Assembly: GCA_024235895.1 (NCBI GenBank)
Contig: JACKLM010000008.1
Location: 1 to 64,000, forward strand
Direction of reading: 5' to 3'
DNA: 64,000 bases
DNA from: Burkholderiaceae bacterium
GTDB taxonomy: Bacteria > Pseudomonadota > Gammaproteobacteria > Burkholderiales > Burkholderiaceae_C
A program made the translations under genes and the position numbers. The number at the start of each line of letters is the position of its first letter. Position 1 is the stretch's first letter. The notes beneath the pieces were generated by a model that made no database searches, was not told the DNA's origin, and worked only from the letters and a program-made list of their open reading frames with translations. Below are positions 33,591 through 42,293 of the stretch, piece after piece.

Positions 33591-33683
33591 GTGTATCGCG
33601 GGATTCCTCGACCGGGCGTGGACAAGCACTCGCATTACCGACGCTTGCCACACCGGCTTCAGCCATGCGACCCGTCGCATCGT

Positions 33684-34004
33684 TCATCGGTAGTCGTGTT
33701 CATGCTGGTCCCTCGCCGCCAGCAACACGACGTCCATGTCACGAATCGCGAACAGAACCACGCACCCACCATGACCGAACGGGATGATCAGCTCTCGGAA
33801 TGCCCCGTGCGCCGCAGATCGGCGACAGGTGTGCGGTGCGAACGAGAGAATCCCCATTGCGCGCTCGACCACGTCGCGGAACCGGAAGAGGCAGGTCTCG
33901 TCCGGCGTATGGCTGGCCAGTTCGCGCTCGACGATATGTTCCTCGAGGCGTTCGATATCCTCCTGGAACGTGGCGGTCGGAACAACCCGATATCGGTCGC
34001 TCAC
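33684..34004 (-). CDS. RelE/ParE-family toxin
   Basis: 106 aa, GTG start at 34004. YRVVPTATFQEDIERLEEHIV, MGILSFAPHTCRRS, FRELIIPFGHGGCVVLFAI and VVLLAARDQHEHDY follow the ParE/RelE beta-sheet order. It overlaps its antitoxin by 4 bases (GTGA). AT content is raised relative to neighbours. The target (gyrase or mRNA) is not decidable from sequence. Confidence 0.85.
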   Translation of the reverse strand: MSDRYRVVPTATFQEDIERLEEHIVERELASHTPDETCLFRFRDVVERAMGILSFAPHTCRRSAAHGAFRELIIPFGHGGCVVLFAIRDMDVVLLAARDQHEHDYR

Positions 34005-34309
34005 CCGGCGGCCCGCTCGTTCCTGGCCGCCGCCATCTCGCGGATGCGCTGCCTAGCCGCATCGGCACGCTGCTCCATCCCCGCCAGGAAGTCCTCCGCC
34101 GTCATCAGGCCCACGCCCTTGTCAGCGCTGCACAAGGCCCTCTTCGCCCGGGCGACCGCAGCGTTCTGCTCGGCACGGAACTCGGCCTCGCGGCAAACGG
34201 CGTTCTCGATAAACTGCGTCAGCGATTCGCCCTCCCGTAGCACGGCCTCGAGGCGGGCCTTCGTCCCGGGCGCGACACGAATGGGCGGCAAGGTGGCAGA
34301 GCGGCTCAT
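34001..34309 (-). CDS. YlcI/YnfO-like ribbon-helix-helix antitoxin
   Basis: 102 aa from the ATG at 34309. The N-terminal TLPPIRVAPGTKARLEAVLREGESLTQFI is a ribbon-helix-helix, and the C-terminal helix LMTAEDFLAGMEQRADAARQR would contact the toxin. An upstream ATG at 34327 lies inside the operator palindrome and is less likely. It is translated just before the ParE-like toxin. Confidence 0.82.
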   Translation of the reverse strand: MSRSATLPPIRVAPGTKARLEAVLREGESLTQFIENAVCREAEFRAEQNAAVARAKRALCSADKGVGLMTAEDFLAGMEQRADAARQRIREMAAARNERAAG

Positions 34310-34317
34310 GCGCTCAA

Positions 34318-34337
34318 TGTATAGCATCCGATATACA
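34318..34337 (-). promoter_or_regulatory. inverted repeat upstream of the antitoxin, probable TA operator
   Basis: TGTATA-GCATCCGA-TATACA, 6-bp arms with an 8-base spacer, lies 9-28 bases before the antitoxin ATG at 34309. The position and AT-rich arms fit autoregulation by a ribbon-helix-helix dimer. Confidence 0.55.
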
Positions 34338-34415
34338 AGGGCAAGCTACTGCGTAGGATATCGATGGCGGCGTTCGTTGCGCCGGATGTCACCGCGAGGT
34401 GGGGTCCGATGTGGC

Positions 34416-34456
34416 GTCAGGTCCCGCGTTCCGCATGGCGGAACGCGGGACCTGAC
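34416..34456. repeat. REP-like perfect palindrome
   Basis: GTCAGGTCCCGCGTTCCGC and its exact reverse complement flank the 3-base spacer ATG, giving 19-bp arms. This is the form of repetitive extragenic palindromes. It contains the stop codon of mdeR, whose last codons are read from the palindrome itself. A decayed copy lies at 33568-33590. It could also act as a strong terminator hairpin, although no T-run follows. Confidence 0.75.
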
Positions 34457-34935
34457 CCCACCACCGGTACGCCGGCCGGCCTCTTGACCTCACGCAGCGA
34501 GAAGCTGGAGTTCATCTCCTTGACGCCAGGCAGCGCGCGGATCGCGGTGCGCGAGAACTCGCCGAAGGCCTTGAGGTCGCGCGCCAGCACCTGCAGCAGG
34601 TAGTCGTAGGCGCCCGAGACGTTGTGGCAGGCGACGATCTCGGGCATCGCGCGCACCGCCTGCTCGAAGCGGTCGCCCAGCGCCGGCTCGTGGCGCTCCA
34701 GCGTCACCTGGACGAAGGCGGTCACGCCCCAGCCGAGCCGCTCGGGGTCGAGCTCGGCGTGGTAGCCGCGCACCAGCCCCAGCGCCTCGAGCCGCTTGAC
34801 GCGCCGCCAGCAGGGCGACGGGCTCAGCGCCACCTGCTGCGCGAGCTCGGCCGTCGTCAGCCGCGCATCGGCCTGCAAGGCCTCGAGCAGCCGGCGGTCG
34901 ATGCGGTCCAAGGCCTCCTGGGCAGTTTCTTCCAT
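34417..34935 (-). CDS. mdeR: Lrp/AsnC-family regulator of methionine degradation
   Basis: 172 aa from the ATG at 34935. The N-terminal helix-turn-helix (DRIDRRLLEALQADARLTTAELAQ, SPSPCWRRVKRLEALGLV) is followed by a RAM ligand-binding domain (MPEIVACHNVSGAYDYLLQV, LPGVKEMNSSFSLREVK). It is divergent from mdeA, matching the mdeR-mdeA-mdeB arrangement known from Pseudomonas putida. The final residues (about GSGPAFRHAERGT) are encoded by the REP palindrome, so the natural C-terminus has been extended by insertion of the repeat. Confidence 0.85.
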   Translation of the reverse strand: MEETAQEALDRIDRRLLEALQADARLTTAELAQQVALSPSPCWRRVKRLEALGLVRGYHAELDPERLGWGVTAFVQVTLERHEPALGDRFEQAVRAMPEIVACHNVSGAYDYLLQVLARDLKAFGEFSRTAIRALPGVKEMNSSFSLREVKRPAGVPVVGSGPAFRHAERGT

Positions 34936-35070
34936 GATCGACGATCTCGCGGGCATGACGTTGCTTCATTTGACTTCATCGGGAACGACATCGCAAGCAC
35001 TTTGCTCGATCCGGGGCCTACAGTGCTCCCGTCGCCTTCGCCACATCCCGCCACCCCCGGAGACCCCGCG

Positions 35071-36309
35071 ATGAACCCCAGCCGCCACGGATTCGCCACC
35101 CGCGCCATCCACCACGCCTACGACCCGGCCGCGAACCAGGGCGCGCTGGTGCCGCCGCTGCACCTGTCGGCGACCTTCGCCTTCCCGACGATGGAGGCGG
35201 GTGCGGCCGCCTTCACCGGCGAGCAGCCGGCCTACATCTACTCGCGCATCGCCAACCCGACGCTGGCGCTGCTCGAGCAGCGCATCGCGGCGCTCGAAGG
35301 CGCCGAGGCGGCGGTCAGCTTCGGCTCGGGCATGGGCGCGATCACCGCGACGCTGTGGACGCTGCTGAACCCGGGCGACGAGGTCCTCGCCGACCAGACG
35401 CTGTACGGCTGCACCTTCTCGTTCCTGCACCACGGCCTGGCGCGCTTCGGCGTCAAGGTGCGCCATGTCGACATGACCGACGCCGACGCGCTGGCGGCGG
35501 CGATCGGCCCGGCCACGCGCGTCGTCTACTTCGAGTCGCCGGCGAACCCGAACATGCGGCTCGTCGACATCGCCGCCGCCGCGCGCGCCGCGCATGCCGC
35601 CGGTGCGCTGGTCGTCGTCGACAACACCTATTGCAGCCCCTGGCTGCAGCGCCCGATCGAGCATGGCGCCGACATCGTCGTGCATTCGGCGACCAAATAT
35701 CTCGGCGGGCATGGCGACCTGACCGCCGGCGTCGTCGCCACCAGCGCCGAGCTGGCGCAGCGGATCCGGCTCGAGGGCCTGAAGGACCTCACCGGCGCGG
35801 TGATGAGCCCGCACGATGCGCACGGCATCCTGCGCGGGCTGAAGACCCTGCACCTGCGCATGCAGCGCCACGGCGACAACGCGCAGGCGATCGCCGAGAT
35901 GCTGGCCGCGCACCCGCAGGTGGCCGCGGTGCACTACCCGGGGCTGCCGACCTTCCCGCAGCATGCGCTCGCGCAGCGCCAGATGGACGGCTTCGGCGGC
36001 ATGGTCGCGTTCGAGCTCGTCGGCGGGATCGACGCCGGCCGGCGCTTCATGAACGCGCTGCAGCTCGTCACGCGCGCGGTCAGCCTGGGCGACGCCGAGA
36101 CGCTGGCGCAGCACCCGGCATCGATGACGCACTCGACCTACACCCCCGAGGAGCGCGCCCGCCACGGCATCGCCGAAGGGCTGATCCGGCTGTCCGCGGG
36201 GCTGGAGGAGACCGACGACATCCTGGCCGACCTGCGCCAGGCGCTGCGCCATGCGGCAGCGCCGCCGCGCGCGACGCGCGAGCTGGTGCTGGAGATGGCC
36301 ACCGCCTGA
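35071..36309 (+). CDS. mdeA: methionine gamma-lyase
   Basis: 412 aa. It splits L-methionine into methanethiol, ammonia and 2-oxobutyrate using PLP. The PLP lysine is Lys209 in HSATKYLGGHGD. The substrate-loop Cys characteristic of true methionine gamma-lyases is present in TLYGCTFSFLHHG. SPANPNMRLVDIA, VVDNTYCSPWLQRP and QHPASMTHSTYTPEER closely follow the P. putida enzyme. It is divergently transcribed from mdeR and followed by mdeB after a 120-base spacer with a decamer repeat. Confidence 0.95.
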   Translation: MNPSRHGFATRAIHHAYDPAANQGALVPPLHLSATFAFPTMEAGAAAFTGEQPAYIYSRIANPTLALLEQRIAALEGAEAAVSFGSGMGAITATLWTLLNPGDEVLADQTLYGCTFSFLHHGLARFGVKVRHVDMTDADALAAAIGPATRVVYFESPANPNMRLVDIAAAARAAHAAGALVVVDNTYCSPWLQRPIEHGADIVVHSATKYLGGHGDLTAGVVATSAELAQRIRLEGLKDLTGAVMSPHDAHGILRGLKTLHLRMQRHGDNAQAIAEMLAAHPQVAAVHYPGLPTFPQHALAQRQMDGFGGMVAFELVGGIDAGRRFMNALQLVTRAVSLGDAETLAQHPASMTHSTYTPEERARHGIAEGLIRLSAGLEETDDILADLRQALRHAAAPPRATRELVLEMATA

Positions 36310-36310
36310 G

Positions 36311-36374
36311 CGCCAACGAGCGCCGCTGGGCGCCGCTGGGCGCCCTTGATCGCCGCCGAGCGCCGCTGAGCGCC
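36311..36374 (+). repeat. 10-base tandem repeat between mdeA and mdeB
   Basis: Six consecutive decamers all begin CGCC (CGCCAACGAG, CGCCGCTGGG twice, CGCCCTTGAT, CGCCGCCGAG, CGCCGCTGAG), then a seventh starts. They begin one base after the mdeA stop. The perfect 10-base phase equals about one helical turn. The unit is unlike codon-driven periodicity, and no gene covers it. Confidence 0.7.
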
Positions 36375-36429
36375 AGATTGCGGCAGCATTCGCGCTCGGC
36401 CCCCAGCACGCCCATCGAGGAACCCCGCC

Positions 36430-39108
36430 ATGACGCACCGCGCCCCGCCGCCCGGGCCGTCGCTGCCCGCGCACGACAGCGACCCGGCCGAGACCGAGGA
36501 CTGGCTGCTCGCGCTGCAGGACGTCGTGCGAACCGACGGCCAGGCGCGCGGGCGTTACCTGCTCAAGCGGCTGGAGGAGCAGGCGCAGCAGCTCGGGATC
36601 CTGGCCCACATCCCGCCGTACTCGGCCTACCGCAATACGATCGCGTTGGAACAGCAGGGCCGCTACCCGGGCGACGAGGCCCTCGAGCAGCGCATCGCCG
36701 CGGTCGTGCGCTGGAACGCGCTGGCGATGGTCGTTCGCGCCAACCAGGCCTACGGCGAGCTCGGCGGCCACATCGGCAGCTTCGCGTCGGCGGCCGAGAT
36801 CTTCGAGACCGGCTTCAACCATTTCTTCCGCGGCGGCGACGACGGCGACCTCGTCTTCTTCCAGCCGCACAGCGCGCCGGGCGTCTACGCGCGCGCCTTC
36901 CTCGAGGGGCGGCTCGACGAGTCACAGCTGCTGCGCTACCGGCAGGAGGTCGGCGGCGGCGGGCTCAGCTCCTACCCGCACCCCTGGCTGATGCCCGACT
37001 TCTGGCAGTTCCCGACCGGGTCGATGGGGCTGGGGCCGATCAGCGCCATCTACCAGGCGCGCTTCATGCGCTACCTGGCCGACCGCGCCCTGAAGGACAC
37101 CTCGGCGCGCCATGTCTGGGGCATCTGGGGCGACGGCGAGATGGACGAGCCGGAGTCGATCGGCGCGCTGACGCTGGCCGCGCGCGAGCGGCTGGACAAC
37201 CTGACCTTCATCGTCAACTGCAACCTGCAGCGGCTGGACGGCCCGGTGCGTGGCAACCACCAGATCATCCAGGAGCTCGAGTCGCTGTTCGCCGGCGCCG
37301 GCTGGAACGTGATCAAGGTGCTGTGGGGGTCGGAGTGGGACGCGCTCTTCGCGCGCGACCACTCGCACGCGCTGCTGCGCGCCTTCTCCGAGACGCCGGA
37401 CGGCGAGTACCAGACGCTCGGCGCCAAGGACGGGCGCTACAACTTCGAGCGCTTCTTCGGCCGCGACCCGGCGCTGCGCGAGCTGGTCTCGCACCTGAGC
37501 GAGGCGCAGATCGACGCCCTCAAGCGCGGCGGGCACGACCTGCGCAAGCTGCACGCGGCGATGCGCGCGGCGCGTGCGCACGAGGGCCAGCCCAGCGTCA
37601 TCCTGGCCAAGACCAAGAAGGGCTATGGCATGGGCGCGGCGGGCGAGTCGCGCATGACGGTGCACCAGCAGAAGAAGCTCGACCTGGACGCGCTGCGCAG
37701 CTTCCGCAACCGCTTCGACCTGCCGCTGGCCGACGACGACCTGGCGCAGCTGCGCCTGTTGCGCCTGCCCGAGGGCAGCGCGGAGCTGGCCTACCTGCGC
37801 GAGCGCCGCGCCGCGCTCGGCGGCGCGCTGCCGCAGCGGCGCGGCCGCGCCGAGCCGGTGCCGGTGCCGCCGCGCGAGCGCTGGGCGGCGTTCGCGCTGC
37901 AGGCCGACGGCAAGCCGATGTCGACCACGATGGGTTTCGTGCGCATGCTCGGCAACCTGCTGCACGACGCCGCGCTCGGTCCGCGCATCGTCCCGATCGT
38001 CGCCGACGAGGCGCGCACCTTCGGCATGGCCAGCCTGTTCCGCCAGATCGGCATCTACTCGCCCGTCGGCCAGACCTACGAGGCCGAGGACCAGGGATCG
38101 ATGCTCACCTACCGCGAGGCGCGCGACGGCCAGCTGCTCGAGGAAGGCATCACCGAGGCCGGCGCGCTCGCATCCTGGACCGCGGCCGCGACCGCGTACA
38201 GCACGCACGGGATGGCGATGCTGCCGGTCTACATCTACTACTCGATGTTCGGCTTCCAGCGCGTCGGCGACCTGATCTGGGCCGCCGCCGACCAGCGCGC
38301 GCGCGGGCTGCTCGTCGGCGCGACCGCCGGCCGAACGACGCTGGCCGGCGAGGGCTTGCAGCACCAGGACGGCGCGAGCCACCTCGCCGCCTCGACGGTG
38401 CCGAACTGCCGCGCCTGGGACCCGTCGACCGCCGGCGAGCTGGCGGTGATCGTCGACCATGCGCTGCGCCGCATGCTCGAGCAGCAGGTCGACGAGTTCC
38501 ACTACCTGACGGTGGGCAACGAGAACCTGCCGATGCCGTCGCTGCCCGCCGGCGCCGACGCCGACGTCGTGCGCGGCATGGTCCGCGTCGGCCGCTTCGG
38601 CCCCGCCGACGGCGCGCCGGCGCTGCGGCTGCTCGGCGCCGGGCCGCTGCGCTTCGAGGCGCAGGCGGCGGCGCAGATGCTGGCCGACGACTGGGGGCTC
38701 GCGAGCGAGGTCTACAGCGTGACGAGCTTCAGCGAGCTGGCGCGCGAGGCGCGCGAGGCCGCGCGCTGGAACCGGCTGCACCCGACCGCGCCACCGCGCG
38801 TGCCGCATGTCGCGGCGCTGCTGGCCGGCGACGCCCCGGTCGTCGCCGCGAGCGACTATGTCGTCGCGGTGCCGCAGCAGATCGCGCCCTACCTGGACGC
38901 ACCGCTGACGGTGCTGGGCACCGACGGCTTCGGCCGCAGCGATACGCGCGCCGCGCTGCGCCGCTTCTTCGAGGTCGACCGCGCGCAGCTCGTCGTTGCC
39001 GCGCTGCACGCGCTGGCGCGCCGCGGCGCCATCGACGCCGAGAGGGTCGAGCAGGCGATCGATCGCTACGCGATCGACCGCGACGCCGGGGCGCCCTGGG
39101 GGCGGTGA
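36430..39108 (+). CDS. mdeB: E1 component of a 2-oxoacid dehydrogenase, probably 2-oxobutyrate-specific
   Basis: 892 aa, homodimeric AceE-type thiamine-diphosphate E1. GELGGHIGSFASAAEIFE, the ThDP motif WGDGEMDEPES through NCNLQRLDGPVRGN, and AKDGRYNFERFFGR are conserved AceE features. SMLTYREARDGQLLEEGITEAG and NCRAWDP are further matches. It lies directly behind mdeA. In P. putida the same position holds mdeB, proposed to oxidise the 2-oxobutyrate released by MdeA to propionyl-CoA. E2 and E3 must come from elsewhere. Confidence 0.88.
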   Translation: MTHRAPPPGPSLPAHDSDPAETEDWLLALQDVVRTDGQARGRYLLKRLEEQAQQLGILAHIPPYSAYRNTIALEQQGRYPGDEALEQRIAAVVRWNALAMVVRANQAYGELGGHIGSFASAAEIFETGFNHFFRGGDDGDLVFFQPHSAPGVYARAFLEGRLDESQLLRYRQEVGGGGLSSYPHPWLMPDFWQFPTGSMGLGPISAIYQARFMRYLADRALKDTSARHVWGIWGDGEMDEPESIGALTLAARERLDNLTFIVNCNLQRLDGPVRGNHQIIQELESLFAGAGWNVIKVLWGSEWDALFARDHSHALLRAFSETPDGEYQTLGAKDGRYNFERFFGRDPALRELVSHLSEAQIDALKRGGHDLRKLHAAMRAARAHEGQPSVILAKTKKGYGMGAAGESRMTVHQQKKLDLDALRSFRNRFDLPLADDDLAQLRLLRLPEGSAELAYLRERRAALGGALPQRRGRAEPVPVPPRERWAAFALQADGKPMSTTMGFVRMLGNLLHDAALGPRIVPIVADEARTFGMASLFRQIGIYSPVGQTYEAEDQGSMLTYREARDGQLLEEGITEAGALASWTAAATAYSTHGMAMLPVYIYYSMFGFQRVGDLIWAAADQRARGLLVGATAGRTTLAGEGLQHQDGASHLAASTVPNCRAWDPSTAGELAVIVDHALRRMLEQQVDEFHYLTVGNENLPMPSLPAGADADVVRGMVRVGRFGPADGAPALRLLGAGPLRFEAQAAAQMLADDWGLASEVYSVTSFSELAREAREAARWNRLHPTAPPRVPHVAALLAGDAPVVAASDYVVAVPQQIAPYLDAPLTVLGTDGFGRSDTRAALRRFFEVDRAQLVVAALHALARRGAIDAERVEQAIDRYAIDRDAGAPWGR

Positions 39109-39145
39109 GGCGGCAGTCCACCGCCGCCGGGCCGTCGTCCCGGCG

Positions 39146-41404
39146 TCAACGCGCCTCTGCCGGTGGCCGGAAGCCCGGCGCGTTCATCTGCCAGAGCAGA
39201 AAGGCGTAGATATCGGCGCGCTCCTCGTCGCGTTGCGAGCGCGTGCTGCCCACGCCATGGCCCGCGTCCATCTCCAGCCGCAGCAGCACCGCCCGCCCGT
39301 CGGGCCGGGCCGCGGAGGCCGCCGCGAAGCGTGCCGCCGTCTTGCTGCTGTGCCAGACCGCGACGCGCGGGTCGTTGACGCCGTGCGTCAGCAGCACCGC
39401 CGGGTAGCGCACGCCGGGGGTGATGTGGTGGTAGGTGCTCATCGCCAGCAGGGCACGGAAGCCTGGCTCGGTGGCATGGCTGCCGAACTCGGGGATATTC
39501 GGCGGGCCGTTGGGCTCCAGCTCGGCGCGCACCATGTCCAGCACGCCGACCCGCAGCACGCCGGCGGCAAACAGATCCGGTCGCTCGGTGACCGCACGGC
39601 CGCTGGTGATGCCGCCGGCGCTGGTGCCTTCGATGGCCAGCGTGCCCGGGCTGGCCCAGCCCTGCGCGACGAGATATTCCGCGCAGGCGACCATATCGCG
39701 CCAGGTGTTGGGCTTGGTCGCCTGGCGGCCGGCCTCGTACCAGGCCTGACCGAACACCCCGCTGCCGCGCGGGTTCGCCATCGCGATCACGCCGCCCTGC
39801 TCCAGCCAGGCGAGCCGCGCCGCGTCGAATCGCGCCTCCCAGGTGATGCCGTAGGCGCCATAGCCTTGCAGCAGCGTCGGCGCGCGGCCGTCGAGCGGCT
39901 GGCCGCGACGGTGCACGATCGACAGCGGCACCGTTGCGCCATCGTGACTGGGCACCAGCACCTCGGTCGTCTGGACGTCCGCCGGGGTGTCGAACGGGCC
40001 CGGCGGCTGCAGGCCGGTATCGCGCACCTGCCCCGCGGCATTCACCTGGACCCATCGCGGCGCATGCGTCCAGTCCTCCAGCGGCATCAGCAGGCCGTCG
40101 ATCGCGCCATGGGCGGCCCAGACCCCACCGCGCTGGCGCAACGCGAAGTGGCCTTGCAGCGGCAGTGCGACGCGCTCGGCGACGCTGGCGCCATGGGCGA
40201 GCTTCCACAGCTGCAGCGCGTTGCCTTCGCGCGCCTGAAAGTACAGCGCGTCTCGCGCTGCCACGAGCATGCCCAGCACCCGGTCCGACGCCGGGACCCG
40301 CGTTGGCGCGGTCGCCGGCGCGAAGGACTCGATCGGCGCACCGACGATCCGAAAGCGTGGCGCACCGACGTGCGTCCTCGCGTAGAAGATGCCGCCGCCG
40401 TAGGCGAAGTCGACGACGCCGTCCTCCGGCCGGGCCAGCAGTCGCCATTCGGGTTCGCCCTGCTGCGGCAGCGCCGCCGGCGCGAACAGCACGCGGGTCT
40501 CGTTGCGCACGCCGTCTTCGAGGAAGCCGATCATCCAGCGGCCGTCGGCCGTGAACAGCACCTGCGGCGCCTCCGAAGGACTGACCGCCACGCTGCGCAT
40601 GCCGGGCCCGAGCAGCAACCGCGCCTGAGCCCATCGGCCATCCGCCGGCAGCAGCCAGGCGGAGCTGCCGCGGTACTTCTCGCGCTGGTCCGCCGGGTCG
40701 GGTTGCAGCCGGTTGACGGCGAAGCCGCGGCCGTCGGCGGTCCAGCGCGCGACGCCGTAGTTCGCGCGCGTGATCGGCTCGCCCAGCGGCCGGCCGCTGG
40801 CCAGGTCGATCCGGTGCAGGACCGACTCCTCGCTGCCGCCAGGGCTGCTGCCGAAGGCCAGGGTGTGGCCGTCGGGCGAGACGGAGAAGAAGTTGACCGC
40901 CGAAGCCCGCCCGCCGTGCAGCGCGGCGAGCGCCGGCGCGTCCACCAGCACGCGCTCGGCGCCCTCGAAGCCCTGCCGTGCGACCAGCGCGAACTGGTTC
41001 TCGCCGGCGCGGCGGCGCTCGTAGACCAGCAACCCCGACGGCGTTCGCAGCACGCGCTCGACCGTCACCGGCGCGCCTGCGCTCAGCGCCGCCAACCGTT
41101 GCCGCAGCGCCTGCCGGCCGGGGATTCGCGCCAGCGTGGCCTGCGCGTGAGCCGCGGCAAGGCGCATCCAGTCCTGGGTCGCGCGGGAGCCGAGGTCCTC
41201 CAGCGCGCGATAGGGATCGTCGACCGACGTTCCGAAGTAGCTGTCGGCGACCGAACTCGCCACTGGCAGCGGCATGGTCTGGCCCGCCGTGTCATGCATT
41301 GGCGCGTGATTCGCGCATCCGGCAGGCAGCATGAGGGCCGCTGCCAGCGCCGCCGCGTGAAGTCCGAGGCAACGGGGAAGCGAGAGCATCGGTGGCGAGA
41401 ACAT
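39146..41404 (-). CDS. prolyl oligopeptidase family (S9A) lipoprotein peptidase
   Basis: 752 aa from the ATG at 41404. A lipoprotein signal ends ALMLPAGC, so the enzyme should be anchored outside the cytoplasm. The N-terminal seven-bladed propeller (about residues 60-480) precedes an alpha/beta-hydrolase domain with nucleophile GTSAGG, Asp in HGVNDPRV and His in MDAGHGVGS. YGAYGITWEARFD and GVIAMANPRGSG are typical S9A motifs. It would cleave short peptides, often after Pro. It ends 37 bases from convergent mdeB. Confidence 0.92.
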   Translation of the reverse strand: MFSPPMLSLPRCLGLHAAALAAALMLPAGCANHAPMHDTAGQTMPLPVASSVADSYFGTSVDDPYRALEDLGSRATQDWMRLAAAHAQATLARIPGRQALRQRLAALSAGAPVTVERVLRTPSGLLVYERRRAGENQFALVARQGFEGAERVLVDAPALAALHGGRASAVNFFSVSPDGHTLAFGSSPGGSEESVLHRIDLASGRPLGEPITRANYGVARWTADGRGFAVNRLQPDPADQREKYRGSSAWLLPADGRWAQARLLLGPGMRSVAVSPSEAPQVLFTADGRWMIGFLEDGVRNETRVLFAPAALPQQGEPEWRLLARPEDGVVDFAYGGGIFYARTHVGAPRFRIVGAPIESFAPATAPTRVPASDRVLGMLVAARDALYFQAREGNALQLWKLAHGASVAERVALPLQGHFALRQRGGVWAAHGAIDGLLMPLEDWTHAPRWVQVNAAGQVRDTGLQPPGPFDTPADVQTTEVLVPSHDGATVPLSIVHRRGQPLDGRAPTLLQGYGAYGITWEARFDAARLAWLEQGGVIAMANPRGSGVFGQAWYEAGRQATKPNTWRDMVACAEYLVAQGWASPGTLAIEGTSAGGITSGRAVTERPDLFAAGVLRVGVLDMVRAELEPNGPPNIPEFGSHATEPGFRALLAMSTYHHITPGVRYPAVLLTHGVNDPRVAVWHSSKTAARFAAASAARPDGRAVLLRLEMDAGHGVGSTRSQRDEERADIYAFLLWQMNAPGFRPPAEAR

Positions 41405-41525
41405 CCGTGACGACCAAGTCTTGCGAAGGCACCATTCTCGGCGGGATCGATCGGCCTTCAGCGCACCCCGCCAATGCGCGCTCGACACCGCCTGGCATGC
41501 CGTGGCACTGACGATGCCGATCCCT

Positions 41526-41810
41526 CTACCAGCGGCCGGGTCGCCGCCGCGAGGTGTGGAAGACACGCAGGATCTCGACAGTCTCGCCGCGCACGCGGTA
41601 GGGGACGATGTAGCGCGTCCTGGCCACGACCAACTCGCGCGTGCCCGGCACGCGACCGGGGCGGCCGAGTCCAGGCTGCTCCTCGAGCATCGAAACCGCC
41701 TCGAGCACGCGCTGGACGACCCGACGCGCGGCCTCGGTGTCGTCGGCCGCGATGTAGGTCGCCTCGTCGTCGAGATTGCGCACGGCCTTGCGCAGCCACC
41801 GGACCTTCAT
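41526..41810 (-). CDS. RelE/ParE-family toxin
   Basis: 94 aa. MKVRWLRKAVRNLDDEATYIA, VLEAVSMLEEQPGLGRPGRV, TRELVVARTRYIVPYRV and VEILRVFHTSRRRP are the standard ParE/RelE progression. It follows its CopG-type antitoxin by 39 bases. In-frame ATGs at 41825 and 41822 would add up to five residues. Confidence 0.9.
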   Translation of the reverse strand: MKVRWLRKAVRNLDDEATYIAADDTEAARRVVQRVLEAVSMLEEQPGLGRPGRVPGTRELVVARTRYIVPYRVRGETVEILRVFHTSRRRPGRW

Positions 41811-41849
41811 GACCCGGGTCATCACCGCGGATCGTGGACGATCTCCACC

Positions 41850-42092
41850 TCAACCCGCATTCACGCCCCACTTCTCGGCCAGTGCGGCGACATCGCTGTC
41901 GATCGCGAAGTCGCCGGCATCGGCTTCCTTCAGCCCAGCCTGGATCTCGCCGATCTGCCATTCGTTGTTCTCGACGTACGACCGGATGGCTTCAGCAGCC
42001 AGGAACGACTTGCTGCGCCGAGTCGCCTCGGCCAGGGCATCGAGTCGGTCCTTGATGTCGTTGTCGAGGCGGACGGTCATGGTGGTGGACAT
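41850..42092 (-). CDS. CopG-family ribbon-helix-helix antitoxin
   Basis: 80 aa. TTMTVRLDNDIKDRLDALAEATRRSKSFLAAEAIRSYV in segments is a canonical MetJ/Arc-type ribbon-helix-helix, and the C-terminal half (WQIGEIQAGLKEADAG) is the toxin-binding helix common to ParD/RelB-like antitoxins. It lies upstream of the RelE/ParE toxin. The upstream sequence around 42108-42130 (GAATGTACACATCATACT) is AT-rich and likely holds the promoter/operator. Confidence 0.9.
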   Translation of the reverse strand: MSTTMTVRLDNDIKDRLDALAEATRRSKSFLAAEAIRSYVENNEWQIGEIQAGLKEADAGDFAIDSDVAALAEKWGVNAG

Positions 42093-42293
42093 GGGCGAAA
42101 GCGATGTAGTCGAATGTACACATCATACTGCGGCGATTCGTCTCCCTCGCCGCGCAGGCAGGAAACCTGGCGGCGCGCTCCCAGCATCCGCCGTCGGATA
42201 AGGCACAGGCCGCGCAAGCGACGGCAGCCTCGCCTCACGGACCGAAGAGTCGCGTGCCGCGTCGCGCCGGCGCGGCTTTCGCAGGTCGCCTCG

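Noticed and set aside
36311..36374. The decamer array as a CRISPR
   Set aside because: Units of 10 bases without spacers; no cas genes in the window.
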